This document shows, piece after piece, positions 46,001 through 56,726 of a stretch of 64,000 nucleotides of DNA. Origin of the DNA: Vishniacozyma victoriae (lineage: Eukaryota; Basidiomycota; Tremellomycetes; Tremellales; Bulleribasidiaceae); NCBI GenBank assembly GCA_017654735.1, contig JADPYG010000088.1:3534001-3598000 (forward strand), read 5' to 3'. Both the position numbers and the translations under genes were made by a program. How positions within the stretch are numbered: position 1 is the stretch's first letter; every line of letters starts with the position of its first letter. The notes below the pieces were generated by a model, which saw only the letters and a program-made list of their open reading frames with translations, did not search any database and was not told where the DNA came from.

Positions 46001-48256
46001 ATGGCTAGGGTACTCTATTGGTTCAGAACAGATCTGAGAATCACCGATTCCCTGGCTCTCAACAAAGCCCTAAACATCCCAAACATCGAATCCTTCACTC
46101 CAATATGGTGCTGGGATCCAAACTACATTTACGGCCATAAAGTCGGTTTAAACCGATTCTCATTCCTCCTCGAATCAATGACCAACCTCTCGGAACAACT
46201 TACAAAGTTAAATACGAAACAGAAACTGCATGTCATCCGAGGACCTCCAGAGGAGGTATTACCGTTGATGTGGGAATCATGGGGGATTACGCATTTGGTA
46301 TTTGAGAAGGATTCAAATGCTTATGCCAAAGTCCGAGATGAGAGGATTAGGGGATTAGCAAAAGAGAAGGGTGTGGAAGTGGTTGAAGCTCATGGAAGAC
46401 ATTTGTATGATCCGGAAGAGGTTGTTAAGGCTCATAAGGGCAAGCCAACGATGACGCTGAATCAATGGCAGGCTGTGAGTGGGCGTTTTTGCTTACTGGA
46501 GTGTAAGGCTGATGCGCAGGTGACGAAGGATTTGGGTGGAGTAGAAGATGTTGCACCTACACCCACGGAGCTCCCTGACCCAGTGGGCGAGAAGCTGAAA
46601 TATGACAAGTCGAAATACGACAATTACAAGTGGCCTCATCTGGACGTGAATGAGCATAGCCGGACTAAGAAGGATACATGTTATGGTACGTCAATCACAC
46701 CATTCACAGCTGACCGCCAGAGAAACTACTAGGCCCGAAAGACGATTATTCAGTCCCGACAATGGCCCAAATGGGATTCGAAGAAGCTACAACTTCAATC
46801 CACGGAGGAACGGACGAAGCGCACAAACGTCTCGATCTGTTCCTCTCACAACCCGATAAAGTAGCTACTTTCTCCAAACCTAAGACAGCCCCAACATCCT
46901 TGGAGCCAAGTACGACAATGTTGAGTCCGTATATGAAATTTGGATGTATTGGCGTTAGGGAGATTTGGTGGGGTTGTAAGGAGGTTATCAAGAATTGGAA
47001 GGGCAAGGGAGAGACTAAAGAGCCGGAGAACATGTTTGGTCAGGTCAGTCATTCCCACGAGGATCTTGAGGGCGAGCTGACGAGAAGCTGGAATTTAGGG
47101 ATATGTATGCTGCTGCCGAGTATGGGACACCGCACTTTCAAAGGATCAGGGGAAATAAGGCCTGTCGGTGTGTCATCAGCCTTATCAATGACTAGAGCTG
47201 ACGACAGATTCATCGACTGGGGACTGCAGAATCAGTACGACGAAGAAGGCAATGAGATCAAACCCAGACCAAGAGGGGATAAGGAAGATGAAGAGCGATT
47301 TGCAGCTTGGCGGGAAGGTCGTACTGGGTTCCCGTATGTCCCCCTTGCATGACTCTCGCCACTCGTGCTGACGTTCAGATGGATAGACGCATGTATGCGA
47401 CAACTCAAACATGAAGGCTGGATACATCATCTAGCTCGTCATTCTGTCGCATGTTATATTACGAGAGGACAATGCTATATCTCGTGGGAGAGGGGAATGG
47501 AGGTCTTCGATGGTATGTCCCTCGATTAGGAGTAGGCACTGACGAGATAGAATGGCTGATTGATTGGGACCCTGCTTCAAATGTATGTTCTTCCTTTCCC
47601 ATTGGCGATGGGAAAGCTGACAATCCAGCCAGGAAATTGGATGTGGCTTTCGTGCTCTGCCTTCTTCTCGCAGTACTGTGCGTAATCGCGGCGTATGCCA
47701 AAATACAGGAGCTGACCTCCAGACCGAGTCTACGGCTTGGTATCATGGCCACAGAAGACCGACAAGTCGGGCGAGCTAGTTCGAAAATACTGTCAGTCAC
47801 CCACTCATCCTTTCTGCATGCTCACGACTGACTTTGCAGGTCCCGAGCTCAAAGACTTTCCTGATAAAGTCCGTTTCCTCTTTTGGATCCACACCGTCAG
47901 CTAATTCCCAGTACATCTACGCCCCCCACCTAGCCCCCGAATCAGTCCAGCAAAAAGCAAATTGTATAATCGGAAAAGACTACCCAGCCCCCATGCTCGA
48001 TGAACAAGTCGAAAAAGGCCGTTGCATCGCACGAATCAAGAATGCCTATACACTGCATTTACAGGGCGATGCACCGGAGGTACTTGATGGTATTGCTGCT
48101 GATAAATTGCGGAAATTGCATGAAGAGAGTGGGGCCTCGAAGAGCAAGTCGAGCGGAGAGGTGAAAGAGGAGAAAGGGCGGGCAAAGAGGGAGAGGGATG
48201 GTGATCAGAGTATTGACGGGTTCTTCCAGAAGGATAAAAAGTGTAAGAAGGCATAG
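46001..48256 (+). CDS. (6-4)-type photolyase / animal-like cryptochrome
   Basis: Flavoprotein that uses blue light to repair UV (6-4) photoproducts or act as a photoreceptor. The start [20 protein letters not shown] is the normal photolyase N-terminus; an in-frame ATG at 45920 adds an unlikely extension. The antenna domain is followed by the FAD domain, assembled from many exons: [117 protein letters not shown]. The two His of HHLARHSVA that are needed for (6-4) repair are present. The 3' part ([13 protein letters not shown]) is followed by a Lys-rich tail ending QKDKKCKKA, a possible nuclear signal. Confidence 0.93.
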
Positions 48257-48319
48257 AGTAGATTTGGGTGATTTGCTGTTTCCCACATAGGACTGTTTAT
48301 AATGCATGATATTATGATA

Positions 48320-50082
48320 TTACCTACTAGATTGAACACCGTACCACGCCAGTCCAGCCACTCCTCCAGCTGGAATAGCAGCCCAAGGGGCAATCCCAAA
48401 TGTTCGACAAGCCAAAAATGCCCCACTACTAACAACCGCCCAGAATGGATCAGCAGTAAGAGGTCCACTAACAGTCTGTCCATTCCCACCCTGTCCATCT
48501 GCCGAATAATATATATATCCAACTAAAAACAACTGCCATACAGCCGTAAATACCAGTCCGGCTGCTGAAGCGTTAAGTCCACGAATGATGGACCGGGCGA
48601 TAGGCTTGTCACGCCAGGAAGCGTACAATGGGAGTAGACCCAGTTTTAGGAGGATACCGGGTGAAAAGATTCCGATGAATCCTAGGATTGCGCCTAGTGG
48701 GCGATATCCTGGGTTGGCGAGGAATCCTAGAGCAACTGCGAAATTGAAGTTTGGCCCAGGGAACGCTTGTCTAAGGGTGTCAGTTGAGGTCGGGCTTCTA
48801 GGCAGAGGTGAGTGATGACATACAGGATAGCGAATACCAGGAGGAAATCTCGTGAGCTGACCCAACCTTTTCGTCAGTATGTCTCATGATACCGTTTGGT
48901 AATTCGTACCTGGGACCACAACATAATCCCGTAAGAGGGGGATAACAACAGGTCCACCTCCAAAAATGATAGTTCCAGCGATGATGAGGTTACAGAAGAA
49001 CTGAGCATCAGCACCATCACAAAGTAGTGTTATGGACTCACGTCTAAAGCCCGGGGTACACTCTTTCCAGCATGCTGTAATCCAGCTCGAGTTGCAAGAG
49101 GGACCGTCAAGAGGAGAACGAAGCCCGAGATGAGGCAAACAGCGACTCGGACGGATACCACTGCTAGCTTGTTTGTTTGTTCTGGGACCGGGTTCGAAGG
49201 GCCGCTTTCGATCTGCGTGATTGATGTTGGGGTCGAGGTATTGATTTGAGATGTCGATTGATCTACATCTACAACCGGAAGACGGCGTCGAGTCGGTACC
49301 GGCGAAGCTGCTGGTGAAGGGTATGGGATTGGGGTATCGTCGTTCTTGCTCGAACTCTCCATTCTTGTGGTGGAAATTTCGGGTCTTGCCTCGGTATCCC
49401 GTTGAATAGCGATCGTATCAAGCTCGATACTTTGGTCGATATCGGCTTGATGTTCATTTCCATCCTCCCTTGCCTTCCTTCCCCGAGTTATAGCTTTCCA
49501 CATATTCCTCCTAAAATCCCAAAGTAGCGTGGTCAATCCCCCGGCGGCGATCAAGACGGGATACATCCAAGGTGCATGGTAACAGATTCCAAAACTCGCA
49601 CTTAGCCATACTAATGCCACTGTGATCCTGTCCGTCCCAGCCGCTCCTCCGAGCTGGAAAGCAGCTAGAGCAATTAATCCAACAGCAGCAGCGTTCAACC
49701 CCGTAAATAAAGCGAGTACAGGTCCAGGTAATTGATCTGGGATCCTAGAGATTCCAATACCGATAGCTACCATGCCAATTGCGCCGGGAAGGGACCATAG
49801 TAAGAAAGCGAACAAACCAGGTAAAACTCCATTGGTGACTACAGCGATTGAGAACGCGAGTTGAGTTGATCCGGGTCCAGGAAGGGCATTTCCAAGAGCG
49901 AAAAGGTCGAGGAAAGTACGTTCATCGATCCATTTTAGGGACTCTACGAACCGTTGTCGGAGGATTATGACGTGTACACCCGGACCACCGAAGGAAGTGA
50001 ATCCTAAATCCCAATATCGTCTTGCGACCGCTATCAACCGTTCGTTTAGGGGTCGATGACTACCTATCTCTGTCGACGACAT
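48320..50082 (-). CDS. CHR-family chromate/sulfate-type transporter
   Basis: Membrane transporter made of two homologous CHR halves, the long form known from fungi and bacteria. The first half reads YWDLGFTSFGGPGVHVIIL, ERTFLDLFALGNALPGPGSTQLAF and VLPGLFAFLLWSLPGAIGMVA. The second half has LIIAGTIIFGGGPVVIPLLRDYVV, QAFPGPNFNFAVALGFL and AILGFIGIFSPGILL. The paired FGGP and PGP motifs are the family signature. A ~120-residue hydrophilic linker (Ser/Thr/Pro-rich) joins the halves. The first exon is long and the second half is cut by several introns. It may confer chromate resistance or move a related oxyanion. The direction of transport is not shown by sequence. Confidence 0.92.
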
Positions 50083-50607
50083 TTTAGAGGATCATGTGAT
50101 GAGTATGTACGTTGATGTGATTGATGCATGGTATATCTTGGCGAAATTCAATATGAAATTGCAAATATCGAAAGCAACGTGCTTGATCAAGGAGTAACGC
50201 CAAGAGATCCCCACCTAACCCCACTTGATCAAGTAACCTGAGATTCAAAGCCAAAGTAGAAAACGTGCGTGTCTGTGGGATGCACTACACTCATGGCCGT
50301 CTGCTCCTTCTCAGACTTCGAAGCTCAAATGTCCGCGCGAACCCCTTGAAATGCTAAGGTGCATGTGTTCACGCCCTATAGGATAGACTCATTAGAAAGC
50401 TGCCGCCACTGGTCGTTTCGAATTCCGAACTCCGGGCAGATAAGGATGAATCATAATTCGACAATACGCCGTATACATGGGAGGATCTCTCACACCATCT
50501 CGGTGGACCTAGCTAGGTTCCCGATCCAGCTTACCAGGAACTAAAATGTGGGATCATTGCCAACTCCTGCCCGACCCAAACGTAAAACAATCTACGCATG
50601 AAATAAA
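50083..50607. other. Intergenic region with twin palindromes
   Basis: 525 nt upstream of the CHR gene. Two copies of CTTGATCAAG lie at 50182-50191 and 50224-50233. No gene was recognised. Confidence 0.5.
50182..50233. promoter_or_regulatory. Paired 10-bp palindromes CTTGATCAAG
   Basis: Two perfect palindromes start exactly 42 bp apart, about four helical turns, at roughly 100 and 142 bp before the CHR transporter ATG. The second extends to a 12-bp palindrome. This is consistent with binding sites for a dimeric regulator on one face of the DNA. Confidence 0.45.
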
Positions 50608-53292
50608 CTACTGACATAATCTCCGTCTCCTCCTCACCACCCTCACGGCCAGAGTCCCACCAACGTATACGACCCCATAAACAGCAAGTACCATGACAAG
50701 TGGCATCCGAGCCTGCAACAACACATAAAGTGGATTCAAATGATGGTTCAACCCATCACTCCCATCCAGCGTAACCCTCTTGCTCCCAACATCGAGGAAA
50801 CCCAATAATCCCAATCCAAGACCCGATATCATCTGGATAATGTGAATGACGTAGCCTGTTGAGGTTATCTTGTTCCATGCCATTTGACGTAGATTGATTA
50901 GGATCAACACCCCGCCCTATGCCTCAGCTTGACTCCTGGAAAAGGACATACGGCAGAAGGGAATAACCAGAGGGTACCGCTCATACTCTCATCCACTGGG
51001 TCTTCGACAATTTCAATCATAAGCAATCTAGCTGCTTCCACCCTCAGGTGTTGTTCGGTGAGGTCGGACGAGACTGTGGTGTTGATGGCGTATATCTTTT
51101 CGAGGTTGTCGAGGGTTTCTTCACCTATCGTGATCCCGTAGCTCTATATAGTCAGGTCAGATCAAGGTGGATATGATGGGCTCACGACCGAAGTCTCAAC
51201 TACGATTTGAGCAAAGTACTGATATGCCGAGATTAGAGGGTCGACTAGTATTTTAGCCAAAATCGCCCGTATTCAAGGGACATTGTTACCTAAAGGAGAC
51301 CCCTCGCTGGATAGCTGGGACAGTAAAGTGAACTCCCGATCATAGCTAATCATCAGCTCCTACCTATGTTAATAGGAAGAGACAGACCTCGGAGCAAGCG
51401 GTAACCTATTCAAGTAATTCTCAACGGCCAACTGATCAGTCGGCGATAAAGTCGTATTAGTACTAATAGCCTCGATAGTAGCTACAAATTCCTGAGCAAC
51501 GATATCGATCCCATTGACGAATGACGGTACAATCACCACATTCTATCTATCAGCTTGATCTACGTTGCTAGGCAAGGACATACGACAATGGCAGCTAGGA
51601 ATAGCAGGAGACAGTAATGTAAAGGGAAATGGAGGGATTCCCAGAGTAGGACTCGGCGTTGCGAGGGACCTGATTGGGTATTGAATGATGAGAATAGGAA
51701 TATCCAGAGAAGGCATATGATCGCTATGGCTGAATTGTCAGCTGATCGACGCATTACTCAATGAGCGAGGAGCTCACCAAGAATGACTTGAAGGTACTGA
51801 TTATCAGCTGATCCTCTAGAACTAAGGATGCACTTACGGTAGCAGTACTACCCACCGAGAGACCAGTAATAGCCCTCGAGAAGCCCCTAATGAGCGCGAT
51901 GAATCCTTCTCCCCTTGACTGTCAATACATCCCTTTCCCGGAGGATGTAAATACTCACAGGATGATCAGAGTAAAAGCGCCATATCGCTGACCTATCCTA
52001 TTTACATCGATTTGGAAATGAGGGCTGAACAACACTTGCAGCCATACTGTGCCCCCTTCAAGAGCCAAGGCAGCGTAGAAAATGCATACCTAACGTCAGC
52101 TTGTCATCATAATCTGGTGTAGCGTAGATACTTTTGTGATAGCCATGAAAGTGGTTCGGCCTGGTAATATCATCGCTATCAGTGATAGGGTGCCGCTGAG
52201 TACCAGAGAGACAATGGTCCAGATATGTCCGTGGATGTTACGTTTTGCTCGCCATCCTAGCCAAGCCACTAGTATTCAGCTATCGAGATCGTTATCATTG
52301 GGGTAGATGGACTCACTGGTCATATACTGCCCTGCGAAGATCAACCTTGAACAAGCAAATGCAATGAGTATAGTCTCGAAACTCTCAACAGCAGCCTCTA
52401 CCCATCAGCTCTCCTCTACATTGTCATATCCGGCGGGGAGAATGTACCATGCTTAGTCCATCCCCTAGAATGTTGGTCTCCCCCTTGTGATACCAATTCT
52501 GCCGGGTTCCAACTCCCACTAGCAGCACCCATGTATACCAATACGATAATCTGCAATACCTTGCAACACCTATGGAAGATGTCTTCTGCTTGATATCGAA
52601 TATCATAGTGTACTTGGGATGTCCAGAGCCAAGCTAGGATCATGAAATATGATAAGAATACCCAAATTGCCGATGGGGTTGAGAGCTCGTGGGTCGATGA
52701 GAAGACTGTTAGGACTGCTACTACCACCAGATCTGGTATTCAGCTTAATATCTGTAGAGTTCCGGACGTACCGTAGAATAGACTAAGCCATTCTGTAGCT
52801 TGATCCTCCGGTCTGAGCCACCTCCAAACTACATTATCTGAAGTCTTGCCAGCCTCCGCCACCCCGGAGCTTGGTAGTGGTCGAATGAGGAAAGGCATAG
52901 CCCTCACTTCCTCTTCTTCCTCCTCCCGTCCAGGATCAAGTTCCACTTTATCCATGCTATCCCCACTGGAGCTCGAACGTATTGACCCCTTCTCCGCCTG
53001 ATCATCATTCCTGTAATGTTGATCTAACCATGTCTTTGTCTGAGTAGTGGTTCGCAGAGGTTCAATCAATACCATCCGACTTTGTGATCTTGTATGCCTG
53101 AAAGCAGGTAGGATGTCGGGATATCCATGATCGAGGTACTTGTATGAAGGATCTGCCTCCATATTTCTCGCGTCGTATGAACTGGGGGTGAGCTAGTGGC
53201 TTGAGCTGTCGAGCTCACCTTCTGTCGTGTTCCGGTAGGTCGTGTAATACCTGCCATTCCGCATTGAAGACTGATACCCTTTGCTTGACCAT
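50608..53292 (-). CDS. LtrA-family multi-span membrane protein
   Basis: The start MVKQRVSVFNAEWQVLHDLP is followed by a hydrophilic N-terminal ~150 residues with an acidic patch (REEEEEEVRAMPF). Then QATEWLSLFYG, spliced to DLVVVAVLTVFSSTHE, forms the LtrA signature (aTElFfDLvfv). IWVFLSYFMILAWLWTSQVHYDIRY matches the 'WW...fanrfd' region. Many short exons continue the helices through to the last exon (TSTGYVIHIIQMISGLGLGLLGF, MPLVMVLAVYGVVYVGGTLAVRV) with a basic end. LtrA proteins are named from a bacterial low-temperature mutant, and their biochemical role is unknown. They occur in many fungi. Exon joins in the 51-52.4 kb part were not all traced. Confidence 0.8.
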
Positions 53293-53559
53293 TTTAAACT
53301 GTTAACTGTATATGTGTATTATTGAAATCCCTTCATGTCAGTATGCATATTCGTAGCCCACAAATTGATAGTCAACCCGGATGGCAGCTGAACATCTGAT
53401 GTCTTGAGATTAGTCATATCGAAAATGTCACATCAGTTGAACTTTGTCTCAGATCCAAATTATCACGCGTCAACATCTCATCCCTCAGTGACGACTTGCA
53501 TTAACATCAAGCACATTACTGATTCCCATTACTTCTCTTTCATTTTCACCTGCCCCCGA

Positions 53560-54598
53560 CTATCGGTTCCAACCATTAGCCCTAGGTTCCCTCGGTTCTT
53601 TCCTCTCTCCACCCTCCTCATCCCTCCTGTGATACGCGCGTGGTGCTGCATGCTGCCTCTCGCCCTGATGTTCCCTGTCCCCACCACGATCCCCTCCACG
53701 ATCCCGGTTATCACGATTATGGTTGTTGTGATGGTTGTAATTGCTGGTATGGTGGTGATATCCTCTTGCAGGTGTTGATTCCTGGTTCTCCACCTGGGGT
53801 TTCGCTGCAGCATCGAGAAGGGCTTTATTGGCGCGGTATTCACATACCGTACCTTGAGGTAGGTTGAGCATACTGATGATCTTCTCCCTGGACCGTCAGC
53901 TCAGTCATAGGTTGCAAAGAGTAAGAAGTCACCTGAGTTGACCGGATTTCACAGACTCGCCCTCTTCCTCTACCCATACACTTAGGATATCCTCTGGACC
54001 TCTCTTACTCAAGACACATCCAACAACGTTATCCGATTCATCGAACTGATCTCCAATCAAGCCAAATAGTAGAGTCTCGAATAGTATTGGCGTAACTGGG
54101 TGGACAAGTCGTAATGTGAATTTACCACCACTACTAAATCAGCTCCAACCGCACAACTGGGATGCTTGAGCTCACTCTCTCATCTCCTCCCAGATACCCG
54201 GTCTGCCTATTCGGGATAGGAATACCAGAACATCCGTGACTATCTCCAATTCACTGACAGGCGTCAAGTGGGAATACAAATGTAGGAATGATTCAATCTG
54301 GCATCAGCCAAATTCCCTTGTCCATCCTTCACATCAACATACAGATCCAAAGGTAGCAACTCTCTTGATTTCCTTCTCATAATCAATTCCCTTCACTGTA
54401 GGAGGTCGATGGACGTAAGACAGTGACCAACTAATTTTATCAGTTTACGCCTGTCCGACGAGGTTTGTGAGAGACTTACTCATGCTTGAGAGGATGCCTC
54501 CCTGGATTCTGGCTTGTTGGATTGGATTTACCGACTGATAATGATAGTCGGGATGATCCAGAGACAGAGGCGTTTCGACGGTTGGCGGATTGAGCCAT
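53560..54598 (-). CDS. Class II eIF4E (4EHP/eIF4E2-like) cap-binding protein
   Basis: mRNA 5' cap-binding protein of the repressor-type 4EHP class. The N-terminal tail is Ser/Asn-rich, then HPLKHDWSLSYVHRPP matches 4EHP 'HPLQ...FWYSRR'. DYEKEIKRVATFGSVESFLHLYSHL has Tyr at the first cap-stacking position, as in class II. GRPGIWEEMRGGKFTLRL keeps the second cap Trp and the Glu. LLFGLIGDQFDESDNVVGCVLSKR and DILSVWVEEE, then LREKIISMLNLPQGTVCEYR complete the fold. The dorsal Trp of the SVEDFW motif is Leu here. The C-terminal ~60 residues are a His/Asn/Asp/Arg-rich tail (HHHTSNYNHHNNHNRDNRDR) unlike typical eIF4E. Confidence 0.9.
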
Positions 54599-54950
54599 CG
54601 TTTATGCGGAGTTTGATGAAATTGTGTTGTTTGATCAAAGAGCGGGCACAGCAGACGAAGAAGGGTTTCTGGTAGTATTGTTTCACTGGATGATCTCTAG
54701 GAGTGTAATAGTCTATAGATGATGGTGACAGTGTCTACCTTGATGTTGTTGAAAGGAGTCTTGTCACTCGCTGCCTTTGACGAAAAGGTTGTCAGTTGTC
54801 GTCGTGCCTAATTAAACTCGGCCACGTGAGCACGAGCACATTTGGTGAGGCGCCTACTTTCTCTTGACGTCACTATATGTATATTTGAACTCCCGCAGCC
54901 ATTCTTAAACTCAATTCTGTACTTCTTATCTTTCTACATAATTAAACAAG
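54599..54950. other. Divergent promoter of 4EHP-like and Cys-rich genes
   Basis: 352 nt. It holds CACGTG (54833-54838), a full CRE TGACGTCA (54865-54872) and a TATGTATATT-type TATA just after, about 75 nt before the ATG at 54951. Confidence 0.5.
54833..54872 (+). promoter_or_regulatory. E-box plus CRE upstream of the Cys-rich gene
   Basis: CACGTG at 54833-54838 and TGACGTCA at 54865-54872, then ATATGTATATT. The same two words occur before the photolyase gene. Confidence 0.45.
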
Positions 54951-55344
54951 ATGAACCCTACAGCAAACTACCAGACTCAGCCATCCTACGAGCTTAACCC
55001 AGTGGCAAGTCAGCCTAAAGCTTCATCCATGATGAGTGAGTATTTCCCATCGGGGAGCGGCTGGGCTGCCTTCAACATGGAGCATGGGGCTGTGCTGACT
55101 CCCAGACTCTGCTCAGGCTCCATCATCCAAACAGGCTGAACAGAGTGTCGACGGCCCACTCAGGCTCAGGGGAGGATGTCCTGGTATGTAGTTCTCATTT
55201 GATCAAGACATTGCTGATATGATTAGGTAAATTCTGTGGACTTCGTAAGTACTATTAACGGGAGAATGTGAAACATGCTGACTGGATTTAGCAATTTTGC
55301 CTTGTCGATGCGATATCTGTATCATCCCTATCCCTTGTTGTTAA
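54951..55344 (+). CDS. Small Cys-rich protein with LRLRGG motif (77 aa)
   Basis: Four exons (54951-55035, 55106-55183, 55227-55244, 55292-55344) join to 234 nt in frame; exon 3 is only 18 nt. The N-terminal half is polar and Gln/Ser/Pro-rich (MNPTANYQTQPSYELNPV). The C-terminal 27 residues read GPLRLRGGCPGKFCGLP followed by ILPCRCDICIIPIPCC, seven cysteines in a hydrophobic tail. There is no signal peptide. The layout (polar head, Cys-rich hydrophobic end) recalls small palmitoylated or CYSTM-like membrane-associated stress proteins, but no true family match is claimed. The LRLRGG string equals the last six residues of ubiquitin. The gene has a TATA/CRE/E-box promoter. Confidence 0.65.
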
Positions 55345-55632
55345 GTGGAGGAGGAATGGTATCATGGGACGAAGAGGGGGAATAGGAGGAGGAAGAGGAT
55401 ACGAGGATGCTGGGATGTCTTATTCCGGAGCTGCTGTTGTGTTTCGATATACTGTCTCTATAGTCTCACGTCTCGATATGAAATGTAACACATACACGCT
55501 CGTATCTTCTTGCAGTACTGCATCATGACCTACTCCGCCTCGCGGCGCAAGTCCGCCTTGCCCCAGAAGAGCAAAGGCTGCGAAGCACAGAATATGCATA
55601 AATTACAATGACAAGACAGTCCATGCCTCAAC

Positions 55633-56496
55633 CTAGATCTCTCCGTAGCCACCACTCTTGTAGACTCCCTCCTCCTTCTTGACGATGTCCTCTAGGGCAG
55701 ATAACCAAGCTTCAAGCTTTTCCAAGACTATATCCTGGGGTTGACCGAGTTTAGGGTAGAAAGTAGCTCGATAAGGGCATGCCTTCATTGCCAACTACTC
55801 GTCAGGTTCATGTCACATCGAGAGAGAGAGAAAGGGACTGACGTAGAATATAGGCCTGACCATCATTCCGTGGTGCTTCTTCAAAGATCCTTCGTATCCT
55901 TTGGTGAAACTAGCTGAAAGTTCCTCCTTTGGGTTCTGCAGGTTCTGACGTAGGCCTAATCATCAGCTCTGCCACCAACCAATGCAAATGAGCTCACCAA
56001 TGGCGGTAAACTTCAATCCTCGGAGTAACCACATTAAACTACTGGTAACGGAACGGTCCTTGGCATTTGGCTGTTTGGACTTTTCATCGGCCAAGAGCAT
56101 TTCCAGAGTTTGAGCAGATTGGGGGTTCGCAGCGTGGTATGCTTTGACTTTCTAGTCTTGTCAGCTTATGCCTGTGGGTAGGGGACGAGCCAGCTTACGG
56201 CGATATTGCCGTTCAGATCGTTTTGGACAACGGTAAATGCGGGATTGCCGAATAGACCTGATGGTGAGCTGAGACCGAGAGATCAGGACAAGGCAGCTTA
56301 CCAAAGATCTTGACTAGGTTGTCAGATGCCTCGCAAAAGTCGGCGGTATCAACACCTTGCTCGGTAACTTTGATATCGGCATACGACTGATGGTATTAGC
56401 TGTGAGCTGGGCGTTTGGGAGGTCTGTGCCCTCAAGACACAGTATCAAATTGGAGCATACCTTGGAGATAGTTTCGAAGAATTGTGGTTCAGACAT
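55633..56496 (-). CDS. Glycolipid transfer protein (GLTP fold)
   Basis: Soluble protein that moves glycosphingolipids between membranes; fungal relatives include HET-C2. The start MSEPQFFETISK splices to SYADIKVTEQGVDTADFCEASDNL, then GLFGNPAFTVVQNDLNGNI, which holds the Asp and Asn that bind the sugar head group, and AKVKAYH with the Lys. TLEMLLADE and SLMWLLRGLKFT contain the stacking Trp. GYEGSLKKHHGMMVRPIF carries the conserved His, and LAMKACPYRATFYPKL precedes the last helix. All key head-group residues are intact. The stop comes after KSGGYGEI. An in-frame ATG at 56556 would add 20 residues but the shorter start fits the family. Confidence 0.95.
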
Positions 56497-56726
56497 TGTG
56501 CTATTTGTATGGTATTGGTTGATCAGGAGACGAGATGAAAGTGTATAGGAGGACAATGGAGCTAGCTGCTCTGACGCAGGAATGGGTGGTGCACTAAATG
56601 GGGTGCATGATTAGTGACATAGAAATAACCTCCACTGCGCGTCTAATTACAAAATCATTCGCGTCGTCGTAAACACTCACTCAATACCTGTACGTAGAAT
56701 CGACAGCGACCGACAAGCTGGACAAC

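Noticed and set aside
50608..53292. Recent bacterial transfer of the LtrA-like gene
   Set aside because: The gene is cut by many introns of the local type and has host-like base use, and the family is widespread in fungi, so recent transfer is not supported.
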